Shown here piece by piece: positions 1 to 10,623 of a stretch of 64,000 nt of DNA; the first letter of the stretch is position 1, and every line of letters starts with the position of its first letter. The stretch covers positions 27,397,253 to 27,461,252 of the forward strand of contig CM055104.1 of NCBI GenBank assembly GCA_029204225.1. The letters run 5' to 3'. Position numbers and translations under genes: made by a program. This DNA comes from Diphasiastrum complanatum. Its lineage: Eukaryota; Streptophyta; Lycopodiopsida; Lycopodiales; Lycopodiaceae. The notes beneath the pieces were generated by a model. That model saw only the letters and a program-made list of their open reading frames with translations. It had not been told where the DNA came from and did no database searches.

Positions 1-958
1 GCTAATTGTTGAAGTAAAGACAGAGATCTCGAAACATTTTGAGATAGTGGATCTGGGAGAAGCCAGGTGTTACCTAGGCTTACAAATTGAAAGGGACTAT
101 GAGGGTGGCAAGTTATACATTCACCAGTCCAGATATACCCAAAAGATCCTAGAGGACTTTGGGATGCTGAACTGCAAAGGAGCGAACTCCAATGCTCGCG
201 GGGACGGAGCTAACAAATGACGACTGTCCAAAGACTGAGGATAAAAGAGAACAGATGCAGCTCACACCCTACAGGAGGCTGATAGGTTCACTGATGTACC
301 TTGTAGACACCACACGTCATGATATTGCTTATGCAGTATTCAGGATGAGCCAATTCTGCACGAATCTAGGCTCGACACGTTGGAAGATTGCAAAACGAAT
401 TTTGCAATATCTTCAATTAACGAGGGATTATGGCTTGTGTTATTGTCGTGGTGCAGGTCTCAGTATACTTTCCTACAGCGATGCTAGCTGGGCATCTCTC
501 AAGGACGACTGTAAAAGCGTCTCAGGAGGATGCACCATCGCATCAGGAGCAACAATTCTCTGGGTCAGCAAGAAGTAGACCATTGTAGCTCAGTCGTCCT
601 GCAAAGTAGAGTACGTAGCAGTAGCGAAGATGGCCAACGAAATAATTTGGCTAAGGCAGTTCCTAGACGAATTGGGCGAAACAAGGAACGAGCCATTGGT
701 CTTGTAGATGGACAACACCTCTGTGATACACCTGACGAAAGATCCTGTAATCCACTCAAGAATGAAGCACATTGCGATCAAGTATCACTTGATCAGGCAT
801 CTAATTGAAAGGAAGATGATGCAGACCACCTTCATAGGAACGAAAGATATGGTTGTTGACATTTTCAAAGCTCTGGACAAAGGGCTCTTTGAGAGGCAAA
901 GGAGCAGTCTCGGGATCATAAAGCTACCATGCTTTGAGAGGGAGCTGAAGAAACAAAG
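1..958 (+). pseudogene. copia-A pol remnant: RT end and RNase H, copy 1
   Basis: This is the 3' part of a Ty1/copia polyprotein, which would copy element RNA into DNA. The first 190 bases encode the end of the RT domain (EARCYLGLQIERDYEGGKLY region). RNase H follows, with the SKK, AEYVA-like, DNTS and HSR.KHI blocks and an LFERQRSSLGI end. It is broken three times: a 2-base deletion near 186 relative to the relative at 17683, TAG at 576-578 where copia normally has Gln, and TAG at 705-707 where copy 2 has CAG. It ends in a purine-rich tract (about 935-958) suited to plus-strand priming. Confidence 0.9.
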
Positions 959-1640
959 TGTTTCTGATTACAAAGTCTTGCTAGCTTTCAGTCCTTCACT
1001 TGACGAAGATGTTCGTGAACTCGAACATCTGGAGACACGAAACACAAAGAGTTTCGCGAACACGAAAGTCAACGGAGACAAAGACGAACGTTTCGCGAAC
1101 ACGAAGGATCCACGAACGAGATTCCTTTGCGGTCCAACAAGAGAGAAAGGCAGACGAGGTAAGTGAAATCAACAGTGGAAATGAAACCCGTTCTGTCCTC
1201 GCGCTCCAAGGAGTACCACCAGAGATCATGCAAGTACCCAGAAGTACAGAGATCTGACCTGATGGCATGACGTCAACAGATACTTCCTAGGTTGTGGCTA
1301 ATCTGTCACTCTTGTAATTCCTGATTGGTTGTAGATGTATAATCACTCTAATCTTAGGTTTACATAGAGAGACCGTACTTACTGGATAATACTTGACATA
1401 TATCAGAACAGGATACACAGTGTGTAACTAAGAGTAGAGACACTGAAGAAGTCTGATGCTAGTAAGCAATAAAGACGAATGCAGACAGAAGCTCCGCCTG
1501 CGTGCGAGAAGATAATTCTGTCTAGGATCAGAAGATCCAATTGTCCGCTAGTGAAGCGAGACTACTACTCATGAGAGAACCGTGCTTCTCTCACACCAAC
1601 GCACTGCATGGATTCGCATGCAGTGCCTTGAAAAAATCAG
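959..1640 (+). mobile_element. copia-A 3' tail, probable LTR
   Basis: The segment follows the RNase H end and a purine-rich tract, and starts with TG. Its first 300 bases are related to 14973-15375, which lies next to the other copia-A body; both share the blocks around AAGTACNCAGAAGTACAGA. That location just after pol suggests 3' LTR sequence. The far edge is not defined because no second full copy with a CA end and target duplication is visible. A 10-bp hairpin lies at its end (1601-1626). Confidence 0.6.
1601..1626. repeat. perfect 10-bp hairpin
   Basis: GCACTGCATG and its exact reverse complement flank a 6-base loop (GATTCG). A-rich DNA follows. It sits at the presumed end of the copia-A LTR tail and is conserved at 34786-34811. 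It could be a transcript-end structure or chance; there is no T-run of a classical terminator. Confidence 0.7.
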
Positions 1641-1820
1641 AAAAAATCAATATATATCTATGCTTTGCATGTGTGAATGAATGAATGATGTGATGTTATT
1701 ACATAAGTTGTATTTTTTGTGTAGGATGTTTGTTACAAGCACTTGTGCACATTGATAAGTGTTTCCATGTGAGCTCTTTATGCATCTAAAATTCACATCC
1801 TTACACTTTGAGAGTCAGAC

Positions 1821-2423
1821 TTCACACCAAAGCTCCTTTCATTGAAAAAAAACATGAGCTGAGCTCAATTTCCGAAAATTGCCACCTATGATGATGGTGG
1901 TAAGGTACTACATTGCCTAATTTCACCCTGAGAGCCATCCTCCATAACAATGTTCATATGGTGTGTTTGCAGCTCCTGCTGCTGCTGCAGAACAACAGGG
2001 AGAACCAGTGAAGCTATCATTCTTCTTATACAGATTGCTGCCAACGCCATCCGGAAGCGAATTCAATATTGGCAGCTGCATGATACTGTTCAACGCATGA
2101 TGATGACCATGCCCCAAGATTTCACACCAAAGCTCCTTTCATTGAAAAAAAACACGAGCTGAGCTCAATTTCCAAAAATTGCCACCTATGATGATGGTGG
2201 TAAGGTACTACATTGCCTTTCACCCTGAGAGCCATCCTCCATAACAATACTCATATGGTGTGTTTGCAGCTCCTGCTGCTGCTGCTGCTGCAGAACAACA
2301 GGGAGAACCAGTGAAGCGATCATTCTTCTTATACAGATTGCTGCCGACGCCATCCGGAAGCGAATTCAATGTTGGCAGCTGCATGATACTGTTCAACGCA
2401 TGATGATGACCATGCCCCAAGAT
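1821..2423. repeat. 300-bp tandem repeat over the 3' end of gene X, copy 1
   Basis: Two direct units, 1821-2120 and 2121-2423, begin with the same TTCACACCAAAG block and end at GCCCCAAGAT. They carry the last roughly 65 codons of minus-strand gene X plus its downstream DNA. They differ in CTG repeat number (poly-Ala codons on the minus strand) and a few bases. The same two units occur at 35006-35608, so this event predates the 33-kb duplication. Confidence 0.92.
1923..2120 (-). pseudogene. spare C-terminal piece of gene X, copy 1
   Basis: A minus-strand frame of about 65 codons repeats the end of gene X (GHGHHHALNSIMQLP through NTPYEHCYGGWLSG). It lacks the rest of the gene and lies downstream of the true stop at 2220. 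It has four alanines where the parent unit has six, matching the shorter CTG run. No start or promoter is visible, so it should not make a protein unless transcription runs through. Confidence 0.8.
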
Positions 2424-3353
2424 TTTTGTAGATTCTGAAGAACAAGTGCCAAAAGAAGTTTGAAGGCGCTGTTTTGCTTTAGCGAGGTTTGATACTGTGG
2501 TTGCCTCAGCATCCCTTATTTCATCACAAGCTCCAGTGATGAGATTAGTGATGTATGTCTTACCAACAGTATGCTTACATCTCTTGCTCTCTGCGTCGCT
2601 GCTGCTCCAGCTGCCACTCTTACTGCGTTTCAAGTTCTTGCAGTTTTTTAAGTTGGATGTAACTGCATGCAGGTTAAATAAATTAGAAGAATCCCCTTTT
2701 GGGATTTTGGCGGAGAGTAATTCTGATCTCAAGGAAGCGTGTCCCTTATTGCCACCAATATCCACATTGCAGCTGCATTCTGTGCTAGACTTCTTATCAT
2801 CTTTCTGCCCTGATGTAGCCGTACCACGGAAAGCCAATTCGTCCAAGAAATTCGTCTTCTCTGCATTGCACCTTGATATTTTGGATGCGGGATCTAAAAC
2901 CAGGTGATGTGGAACCCTTTTCTTTTACTGACCGAGAAGACTATCAGCTTTGTGGACAGGCCGGCCTCTGAGGCTACCATCCATATTGCAGCTACATTCA
3001 TCAGGAGGATTTGTGTCATTTTTGCCATTGAAAATCAGTTGTGTATAAGAAAAACTGCTATTGCCTCTTGGTGACAATCCAGATGAGTTTTGATTTTCAT
3101 GCAATCGAGCTTGAAGATTGAAGTCCATCAGCTCTGCATGCGAACCTCTAGGGTTTTCCTGTTTTCCTGTTGCATGCTTTTGCTTCACATACACCTCCTG
3201 ATCGCAGTCAGGACAAGGGGCTTTGCCAGACATATTCTCAATCATGCTAAACTCTTGCTCTTTAACCTGTCCGACAATCATAGGATCTGAATTTTTCTTG
3301 AGTACTGTTGACACATCAATTTGCATGATGGGTGTGGATGTGGATGTACACAT
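2220..3353 (-). pseudogene. gene X, unrecognised protein, copy 1 (nonsense-disrupted)
   Basis: This is the copy 1 version of a 377-codon minus-strand frame. An in-frame TAA at 2925-2927 (GAA in copy 2) splits it after 142 codons; the rest stays open to the stop at 2220. I do not recognise the family. Visible features are a CPDCDQEVY motif near residue 48, two ECSCN blocks (about residues 118 and 189) that look like an internal duplication, a Ser/Lys/Arg-rich middle, a GHGHHH cluster and a poly-Ala run near the C-terminus. A single substitution accounts for the break, so decay appears recent. Confidence 0.7.
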
Positions 3354-3849
3354 GATTGCAGTGCTTCTTCTTGATAAGAGTATATTGTCTATCTGTCTGT
3401 ACCGATACAGAGAGAAGCAGCAGGCGAAGTGAGCTGATTACTTACCCACCAACAGGCAGATTTGTATTCCTGCCACCTGAAATAAAGTTTCATCCGCTTG
3501 ACTCCAGCAGCAGCAGGAGGAAGAAAAATGGATGGCTACTTAAAGAAATGTATCTGATGACGATGATGATATGGCTCTCTCCTCTTTGTCTTTGGCTTGA
3601 TCCAAACGATATTCAGCTCCGCTCCAATTCCCGACGATGATGATGCGAGGCGAGAGGAGAGCAGAGGAGTGAGGCAACGCGAAGCAAAGCAGAGCAGATG
3701 TGAGAAATAAAATGAGACCACGTGCGAATTGAAAAGCGCGACCATGTGACCTAATAAAATAGCTTCCAACATCTATTTCCCCAACTAATATTTGGCCTCA
3801 AACTAAAATTGAACTCATTATCAAATGGTGATGACAATTTACTTCCCTT
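3354..3849 (-). other. leader and upstream DNA of gene X, copy 1
   Basis: On the minus strand this stretch is rich in CT/GAG tracts and has good splice-like signals: GG|GTAAGT read leftward near 3445 and a pyrimidine run ending in CAG near 3400. They would define an intron of only about 49 bases, short for a plant, so a spliced 5' leader is possible but unproven. Relative to copy 2 and the local duplicate there is a 17-18-base loss near 3572. No separate gene is evident. Confidence 0.4.
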
Positions 3850-4496
3850 TGTGAAAGTACTTTAATTTTGAATCATAAATGGATCTATACAAGATCCACA
3901 AGAGTGATTGGATGATTTCTTAACAATCTATTGCAAAAACTAGACACACAAAATTGATCTAGAATGGCAATTTTACATAACAATAAAAAAGCATTGCTCA
4001 TTGATGAAATCCAGTCCACACGTGTGAACCACAGCCTGATGTACGACCTGAAGACAGAGAATGAGGGCAATATCACTTTCGTAGCATTTAGAACATAAAC
4101 ACTCAATACAAACGTGTAGTAGCTCGGGATTTGCTAGTGAGCTCCAGAAGTTTTCTAAGTCCTCACTATGGGAGGATGGAATACATACCAAAAGCCTCCT
4201 CCTTTGTAAAGTTAGGCCCTGAATTTCCAGCACGTAATAAGGAATTTAACTTGGATTTCTTGCTCTAATTTGCCACTCTAGCCTCATTCCTAGGGTCATG
4301 CCAAGTAGGTGGCTAGTTGGTCAATTATCTAGGATCACTACCAAATTGACTTGACCAACACTTTGTACTTGATTTAACTTAAAATAGGGTAGGTTTCCCA
4401 CGTGGCTCCATGGCCTCACATGTGTGGGACCCACTTATGTACATAATTTACATTATTCTACATGGCTAGATTTCCCAACATTAGCAATTTTTCACA
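3850..4496 (-). mobile_element. copia-B 3' LTR, left unit
   Basis: On the minus strand the LTR starts TGTGAAAAATTGC immediately after a polypurine tract (GAGGAGGAG, 4497 onward) and ends ACTTTCACA at 3850. It matches the plus-strand LTR at 11564-12251. It holds a CCACGTGG G-box/ABRE-like core near 4401. No primer-binding site follows its end, as expected for a 3' LTR facing flanking DNA. Confidence 0.85.
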
Positions 4497-5035
4497 CTCC
4501 TCCTCAAATCTATCCTTGGAAATTATGATACTTTTATCAATTACTCCACTTGAAGATCTTAGCTTAACAAATGAATCCTTAGGCAGGGATTTAGTGAATA
4601 GATCAGCTAAGCAATTTGATGAAGACACATGTTGGAGCTTGACCTCTTTGGCTTGCACTTTCTTCCTCACAAAATGATGAGCAATCTCAATGTGCTTGCT
4701 CCTTGCATGGAATGTAGGATTAGTAGCAAGTGATTGGGCTGATTGGTTGTCAAAATAGATGATAGGCATCTCCTCAATGAAATGAAGCTCCACCAATAGC
4801 CTCTTGAGCTATACGACCTCCTTGCATGTTGATGTCAAGGCCTTATACTCGGATTCTGTGGCAGATAAGGAAATTGTGTCTTGCTTTTTGGAACGCCATG
4901 ATACTCTTCCATCACATAAGGTGGAAAATGCACTTATTGACTTTCGATCCACTTTGTCACCTGCCAAATTCGAGTCACTATAGGCTCTTAAGACAAGATT
5001 AGTCCCTCTATACAATATGCCAAAATTCTTAGTTC
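4497..5035 (-). pseudogene. copia-B RNase H fragment, left unit
   Basis: The minus-strand frames encode the copia RNase H domain: an AYSDSNLAGD.VDRKS block, ATESEYKAL, then YFDNQSAQSLA, HARSKHIEIAHHF and LADLFTKSLP. A TAG at about 4811-4813 replaces the Trp of the conserved KEV.W motif. The domain is cut at the duplication joint (5035), so no RT is attached here. Confidence 0.88.
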
Positions 5036-5278
5036 TTGAAGATTGAAGTCCATCAGCTCTGCATGCGAACCTCTAGGTTTTTCCTGTTTTCCTGTTGCAT
5101 GCTTTTGCTTCACATACACCTCCTGATCGCAGTCAGGACAAGGGGCTTTGCTAGACATATTCTCAATCATGCTAAACTCTTGCTCTTTAACTTGTCCGAC
5201 AATCATAGGATCTGAATTTTTCTTGAGTATTGTTGACACATCAATTTGCATGATGGGTGTGGATGTGGATGTACACAT
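5036..5278 (-). pseudogene. gene X N-terminus fused to copia-B at the duplication joint
   Basis: The first 80 or so codons of gene X (MCTSTSTPIMQ... through AELMDFNLQ) repeat here with their upstream leader. At the joint the frame passes into copia-B RNase H DNA in a different frame and stops at 4988 after 16 novel residues. If the gene X promoter lies in the duplicated leader, this could give a short chimeric transcript. It is probably non-functional. Confidence 0.7.
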
Positions 5279-5829
5279 GATTGCAGTGCTTCTCCTTGAT
5301 AAGAGTATATTGTCTATCTGTCTGTACCGATACAGAGAGAAGCAGCAGGCGAAGTGAGCTGATTACTTACCCACCAACAGGCAGACTTGTATTCCTGCCA
5401 CCTGAAATAAAGTTTCATCCGCTTGACTCCAGCAGCAGCAGGAGGAGGAAAAATGGATGGCTACTTAAAGACATGTATCTGATGACGATGATGATATGGC
5501 TTGGTGAGGGAGGGTATGCTCTCCTCTTTGTCTTTGGCTTGATCCAAACGATATTCAGCTCTGCTCCGATTCCCGACGATGATGATGCGAGGCGAGAGGA
5601 GAGCAGAGGAGTGAGGCAACGCGAAGCAAAGCAGAGCAGATGTGAGAAATAAAATGAGCAGGAGTATTTTATTTGAGTTACATTACATAATATTAAACCA
5701 CGTGCGAATTGAAAAGCGCGACCATGTGACCTAATAAAATAGCTTCCAACATCTATTTCCCCAACTAATATTTGGCCTCAAACTAAAATTGAACTCATTA
5801 TCAAATGGTGATGACAATTTACTTCCCTT

Positions 5830-6477
5830 TGTGAAAGTACTTTAATTTTGAATCATAAATGGATCTATACAAGATCCACAAGAGTGATTGGATGATTTCT
5901 TAACAATCTATTGCAAAAACTAGACACACAAAATTGATCTAGAATTGCAATTTTACATAACAATAAAAAAGCATTGCTCATTGATGAAATCCCAGTCCAC
6001 ACGTGTGAACCACAGCCTGATGTACGACCTGAAGATAGAGAATGAGGGCAATATCACTTTCGTAGCATTTAGAACATAAACACTCAATACAAACGTGTAG
6101 TAGCTCGGGATTTGCCAGTGAGCTCCAGAAGTTTTCTAAGTCCTCACTATGGGAGGATGGAATACATACCAAAAGCCTCCTCCTTTGTAAAGTTAGGCCC
6201 TGAATTTCCAGCACGTAATAAGGAATTTAACTTGGATTTCTTGCTCTAATTTGCCACTCTAGCCTCATTCCTAGGGTCATGCCAAGTAGGTGGCTAGTTG
6301 GTCAATTATCTAGGATCACTACCAAATTGACTTGACCAACACTTTGTACTTGATTTAACTTAAAATAGGGTAGGTTTCCCACGTGGCTCCATGGCCTCAC
6401 ATGTGTGGGACCCACTTATGTACATAATTTACATTATTCTACATGGCTAGATTTCCCAACATTAGCAATTTTTCACA
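5830..6477 (-). mobile_element. copia-B 3' LTR, right unit
   Basis: This is the duplicate of the LTR at 3850-4496, with the same TG start beside a polypurine tract and CA end. It differs by a few substitutions and one C. It belongs to the minus-strand copia-B element whose coding region continues to about 10300. Confidence 0.85.
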
Positions 6478-7909
6478 CTCCTCCTCAAATTTATCCTTGG
6501 AAATTATGATACTTTTATCAATTACTCCACTTGAAGATCTTAGCTTAACAAATGAATCCTTAGGTAGGGATTTAGTGAATAGATCAGCTAAGCAATTTGA
6601 TGAAGACACATGTTGGAGCTTGACCTCTTTGGCTTGCACTTTCTTCCTCACAAAATGATGAGCAATCTCGATGTGCTTGCTCCTTGCATGGAATGTAGGA
6701 TTAGTAGCAAGTGATTGGGCTGATTGGTTGTCAAAATAGATGATAGGCATCTCCTCAATGAAATGAAGCTCCACCAATAGCCTCTTGAGCTATACGACCT
6801 CCTTGCATGTTGATGTCAAGGCCTTATACTCGGATTCTGTGGCAGATAAGGAAATTGTGTCTTGCTTTTTGGAACGCCATGATACTCTTCCATCACATAA
6901 GGTGGAAAATGCACTTATTGACTTTCGATCCACTTTGTCACCTGCCAAATTCGAGTCACTATAGGCTCTTAAGACAACATTAGTCCCTCTATACAATATG
7001 CCAAAATTCTTAGTTCTAAGAACTCTTTTGGTGATTTTTCCAAGTAATACCAAAGGACTTTGGAGGAAGTGGCTTAATTTTTGAAGACTATAACTAAGAT
7101 CAGGTCTAGTTATAGTCAAGTATATCAAGGAGCCCCTATAAGCCTTCTATTTATAGTGATGTCCTCAAAGGATGCTTCATCGCCATCAATAGATGCTTTT
7201 ACATGTTGCTCCATTGGAGTCTCAATGCCTTTACAATTCTTCATAACAAGTCTATCTAGGATGGATGTAGCATACTTAGATTGACAAATGAAGCTAAAAT
7301 CCAATCCTCTTATGACTTATATTCCTAGAATGAAGTTCAATAGGTCGAGATCTACCATTTTGAACTCTCTTTTTCCATCTAGATGATTCCCACTCAAAAT
7401 AATGTCATCAACATACAATACAAAGATAATGATCTTTCCATCATGAATTATTATGTACAATGATGGATTATAAGAACTTAAAACAAAGTTGATGGATATA
7501 AAAAAAGAGTTTAGCCTAGAGTATCATGCTCTAGATGCTTGCTTGCGTTTATAGAGACTCTTCTTCAAAAGACACACTTTCTTCATGCTCCTCCTTGATG
7601 AAGCCCTCAGGTTGCCTCATGTAGATCTCTTCCTCCAAGTGGCCATTGAGGAAGGCATTTGTAACATCAAGTTGAAATAAGTTCCAAATGAAAGTAGTAG
7701 CAAGACTAATGATCAATTTTATTGTAACTAGCTTAGCCACAGGAGCAAAAATTTCATCATAATCAATACCTTGGCCTGCAAGAAACCTTTTGCTACAAGC
7801 CTAGCTTTATACTCATTTAGTGATCCATCTTGATTATACTCCAATCTATACACCCACTTGCAATCAAGTGGTTTTTTCCCTTGAGGACAATCAACAAGAT
7901 CCCAAGTAT
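6478..7909 (-). pseudogene. copia-B RT and RNase H, copy 1
   Basis: Read on the minus strand from 7909 it encodes a copia RT: QLDVTNAFLNGHLEEEIYMRQPEGF near 7610-7700, the YVDD-type catalytic block near 7410, MIYLTITRPDLSYS near 7128, then RNase H to the polypurine tract. It is broken by frameshifts around 7550 and 7140-7300 and the TAG in the KEV.W motif (about 6792). The RT homology stops at 7909, the point where an unrelated segment separates it from integrase. Confidence 0.88.
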
Positions 7910-8158
7910 CTATCTATTGTATTTATGTTCACGTGTTATATTTCTTAATAAATGCACTCCCTTTATACGTACAATTCTATTGTTAATTGTAATGATATAA
8001 CTAGTGAACAAATCAGATGTACACGCCAAAAGTATGAAAGTACATTGTGCTGAAAAAACATGTTTTTTTTTTAAGTTCCACTTGTATGATGAATGCACCA
8101 TAAATAGAGAAATCTGAGGCTTCCAAGCCTCATAAGGATCATGGAGATCAAGATCATA
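7910..8158 (-). other. downstream continuation of the copia-B long frame, copy 1
   Basis: In copy 2 the corresponding bases are the last 83 codons of a 796-codon frame. In copy 1 the frame is cut by a TAA at 8159-8161 created by two adjacent substitutions, so this part is untranslated. It shows no recognisable domain and ends exactly where RT homology begins. Confidence 0.5.
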
Positions 8159-10300
8159 TTATGTGAAACAATGATGATTACCAAGATTATGCTTTCTAGC
8201 TTGACTAGTCCACATACAATGAACTATATCCATGATGGATTTAATCTTGATATCAAAGAATATCTTGATCTTTTTTAGGCTAGTTACTCTCTCAAGGATG
8301 TAAGTGTCCACTTTGGATGCTTCACTTAATCTCAAGAGGAGTTTACAATTTGCCTCAAAACATGTGAAAACATTATTTAAAAAAAAGTGAGTAACAAGCT
8401 CAATCTTGTTCTTAGTGGAACCAAGAGCATACTTTTGACAATACAATATCTTGCTTTTAAAAAGTATTGGAAACATATCTAAGTCAATAATGACAAGAAA
8501 CATGTCCATACCATAAGCATCATACAAAACTAGTTTAGCTTTTCTTGAACTTTGAGATCCAAAAAATTCAATGAAGCAAGATAGCATATTAAGCAAAGGA
8601 AGAGAAGCATATATGAATGTGTTGTAGTAGATGATACAACATGAAATATGCCCCTCTTTGCCATGTAAGGTGAGCCATAAAGACTCGGCCATGCATCTTG
8701 AAGATCTTCTTGAAATCATATGAAGAAGAGACTCCTCCTCGCACCTCGGCCCCATCATAACTTGAATACCTTCAAAAGAGATAACTTGTGGTGCTTCTTG
8801 AGAAGCCTTGATCTCGGCCACTTCCAAGATTGAATCTTCAGGCAATATGACATCTCTATTCACAATCACTTTTGAAATAGAGAGTGTAAAGACACTAAAG
8901 GCCTCCTTGATGCATGAGTATCCAATCATGATCCATGAGCTTGGATCATCCTTCCTCCTTGTTTCCAAGGGAATATGTGCAAAGCAAGCACTACCCAGTT
9001 CACTAAGGTGATCAACCTTAGGCTTCATCTTGAATAAAACTTCATATGGTACTATTCCTTCAAGAGCTCCAATACTCCTCAAAGCTTTGATCTTCAATGA
9101 GAATTGCTTCTCAACATATGCTTTGAATAATAAGGAATAATCATACACCATAATACTTGAAGAGAGAAGATATGTGCATCTTGTGTGATCATCCTCCTTT
9201 GAAATATTGGACATATAAGAAACATCAAGAGAGTTTGCACTCTCACTTGGATCCAATTTGTAGATGCCTTCAAATCTTGATCCATATGCAAGGATCTCAC
9301 CATCCTTCTTGATCACACAATTGTCAATATTGAAATTGACATCAAAGCCACTATCAAGAAGTTGGCCAACACTTAAGATGTTCTTTGTAAGATTTGGGAC
9401 AAAAAGAACATTGTTGAGAAAGAGATCTTTGGGAGATGCAAGCTTCAAGGGAATAATCCCTACTCCTTCAATATTGCACTCATGCTTACTTGCAATGTAT
9501 ATGGTCTTCTTGACTCCATCATAAGGCATAATAGATGAAAAAGGGTGCTTGGAGCCACACATATTTGAAGATGCTCCACTATCAATATACCATGAGTCAT
9601 CCTTGTTGAAGGTGGAAGAGGAGAAGCTAGATGCCATAAGAGAGCCTTCTCCATCACTTGCAATATAGTCTTCTTTCTCATTGGTGATGTTGGCTTGATT
9701 GAGTTGATTCTTCTTCTTGAAGCAATTGGTGGCATAATGGCCTTTCTTGCCACAATAAAAGCACTTGATCTTCTTCTTCTTGAGATTTGAAGTAGAAACA
9801 TGAGAGGTATCCTCCTCCTCCTCTCCATCTTGGTCTTTAGCTTTGTCATTAGAGAAGTGATGATGTTGCTTCTTACTCCTCTCTTTGTGCTTGGCAAATA
9901 GAACTTTGCCATCATCATGATTGAGTGATAGCTTGTCCATCCTCAAGAGTTTGTACTCTTGTCTTGATTCTTTAGAAATAAGAACACTTTGAAGGGACTC
10001 CAGACTTGGTAGCCATGGAATCATGTCCATAGGTGATAGCCCCATGGAGGACAAGCTCACATACGAACTTTGAACTACAAGGCTATAGTTTCTCACCTCA
10101 CTATAAAAGGATCTAAAAAATCCAATGTGTGTGGGTGGGTCAACCAAGGATATCACATGTCTTCGCTTGGTCATGCTTGCTTGGCCTAGCCCTCTACTAG
10201 TGTAAGCATCCACAACAACCTCAGAGTCACCTAAAAGTTCATACAAGTGAGTTGTGAGATAAAGTTTACAGTTGCTTGATATGAAGGCAAAAATAATCAA
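8159..10300 (-). CDS. copia-B gag (C-terminal part), protease and partial integrase, 713 codons, copy 1
   Basis: A long uninterrupted retrotransposon frame on the minus strand. Residues about 95-160 match copia gag C-termini (LPSLESLQ, then a lysine-rich stretch). A CX2CX4HX4C zinc knuckle sits at residues 180-193 and the aspartic protease DSGAS motif at about 240. After about residue 370 the integrase is internally deleted: FVEKQ-like and KIKALRS blocks run directly into the PYEVLFKMKPKVDHL region, losing the catalytic core. After the linker (about residue 540) come some 170 residues I cannot assign. Normal gag N-terminal sequence is replaced by unfamiliar sequence. Openness without function suggests a recent fusion. 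Confidence 0.75.
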   Translation of the reverse strand: MIIFAFISSNCKLYLTTHLYELLGDSEVVVDAYTSRGLGQASMTKRRHVISLVDPPTHIGFFRSFYSEVRNYSLVVQSSYVSLSSMGLSPMDMIPWLPSLESLQSVLISKESRQEYKLLRMDKLSLNHDDGKVLFAKHKERSKKQHHHFSNDKAKDQDGEEEEDTSHVSTSNLKKKKIKCFYCGKKGHYATNCFKKKNQLNQANITNEKEDYIASDGEGSLMASSFSSSTFNKDDSWYIDSGASSNMCGSKHPFSSIMPYDGVKKTIYIASKHECNIEGVGIIPLKLASPKDLFLNNVLFVPNLTKNILSVGQLLDSGFDVNFNIDNCVIKKDGEILAYGSRFEGIYKLDPSESANSLDVSYMSNISKEDDHTRCTYLLSSSIMVYDYSLLFKAYVEKQFSLKIKALRSIGALEGIVPYEVLFKMKPKVDHLSELGSACFAHIPLETRRKDDPSSWIMIGYSCIKEAFSVFTLSISKVIVNRDVILPEDSILEVAEIKASQEAPQVISFEGIQVMMGPRCEEESLLHMISRRSSRCMAESLWLTLHGKEGHISCCIIYYNTFIYASLPLLNMLSCFIEFFGSQSSRKAKLVLYDAYGMDMFLVIIDLDMFPILFKSKILYCQKYALGSTKNKIELVTHFFLNNVFTCFEANCKLLLRLSEASKVDTYILERVTSLKKIKIFFDIKIKSIMDIVHCMWTSQARKHNLGNHHCFT

Positions 10301-10623
10301 ATAGGTAAATACTTACTTGTTAACCATGTAACCAGCTTCTCATAAACAAAGATGACTTCAAGTTGGCATAAATTTGACCTCCCACCATTCTGACAGATTC
10401 AAATTTTGGTTTTTCTATCAAAAAACAATGTCATGATTTTTTTTTGCACATTTTTAAAACTCTCCTCATCGTCATCAATGGATGTTGCATGGCCAAAAAA
10501 CTAGTGTCTTCTTTTTCTCAAAAACACAAATCAAAGCCCTTCTATTGCAATTCTTCAATGGGAAATACAGCAGCACTATAAAATATTGGCTTGTTTGTAA
10601 CATATCACAAGTCAACACAAATA
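10301..10623. other. AT-rich spacer, nothing recognised
   Basis: About 320 bases of AT-rich DNA between the copia-B frame and the double hairpin. I find no LTR end, PBS or coding frame. A GTAAGTATT donor-like string on the minus strand near 10300 lies just upstream of the long frame. The expected 5' LTR of the minus-strand copia-B is absent here. Confidence 0.4.

Larger units (their letters stand above)
3111..5035. repeat. local 1.9-kb direct duplication, left unit (copy 1 only)
   Basis: The 1925-bp unit runs from the middle of gene X through the copia-B 3' LTR into RNase H. It is followed at once by a second unit (5036-7016). The joint at 5035/5036 fuses copia-B RNase H sequence to the interior of gene X with about 2 bp of microhomology (CT). 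Copy 2 of the 33-kb unit has a single version, so this is extra to copy 1. Confidence 0.92.
5036..7016. repeat. local 1.9-kb direct duplication, right unit (copy 1 only)
   Basis: This repeats 3111-5035. It carries about 45 extra bases near 5652-5696 that are absent from both 3717 and the copy 2 position 36917, and it keeps the 17-18 bases lost from the left unit near 3572. It continues without a break into the rest of copia-B, so this unit has the original right flank while the left unit has the original left flank. Confidence 0.92.

Noticed and set aside
1601-1626. Rho-independent-type terminator
   Set aside because: Bacterial-style terminators are not expected in plant nuclear DNA and the T-run is missing.
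8159-8640. Possible env-like gene at the end of the copia-B frame because of hydrophobic stretches
   Set aside because: No signal peptide, defined membrane anchor or known env similarity; the position is between integrase and RT, not after RNase H.
9460-9918. 152-codon arginine-rich frame inside the copia-B gag region
   Set aside because: It is an out-of-frame shadow of the zinc-knuckle and protease coding region.
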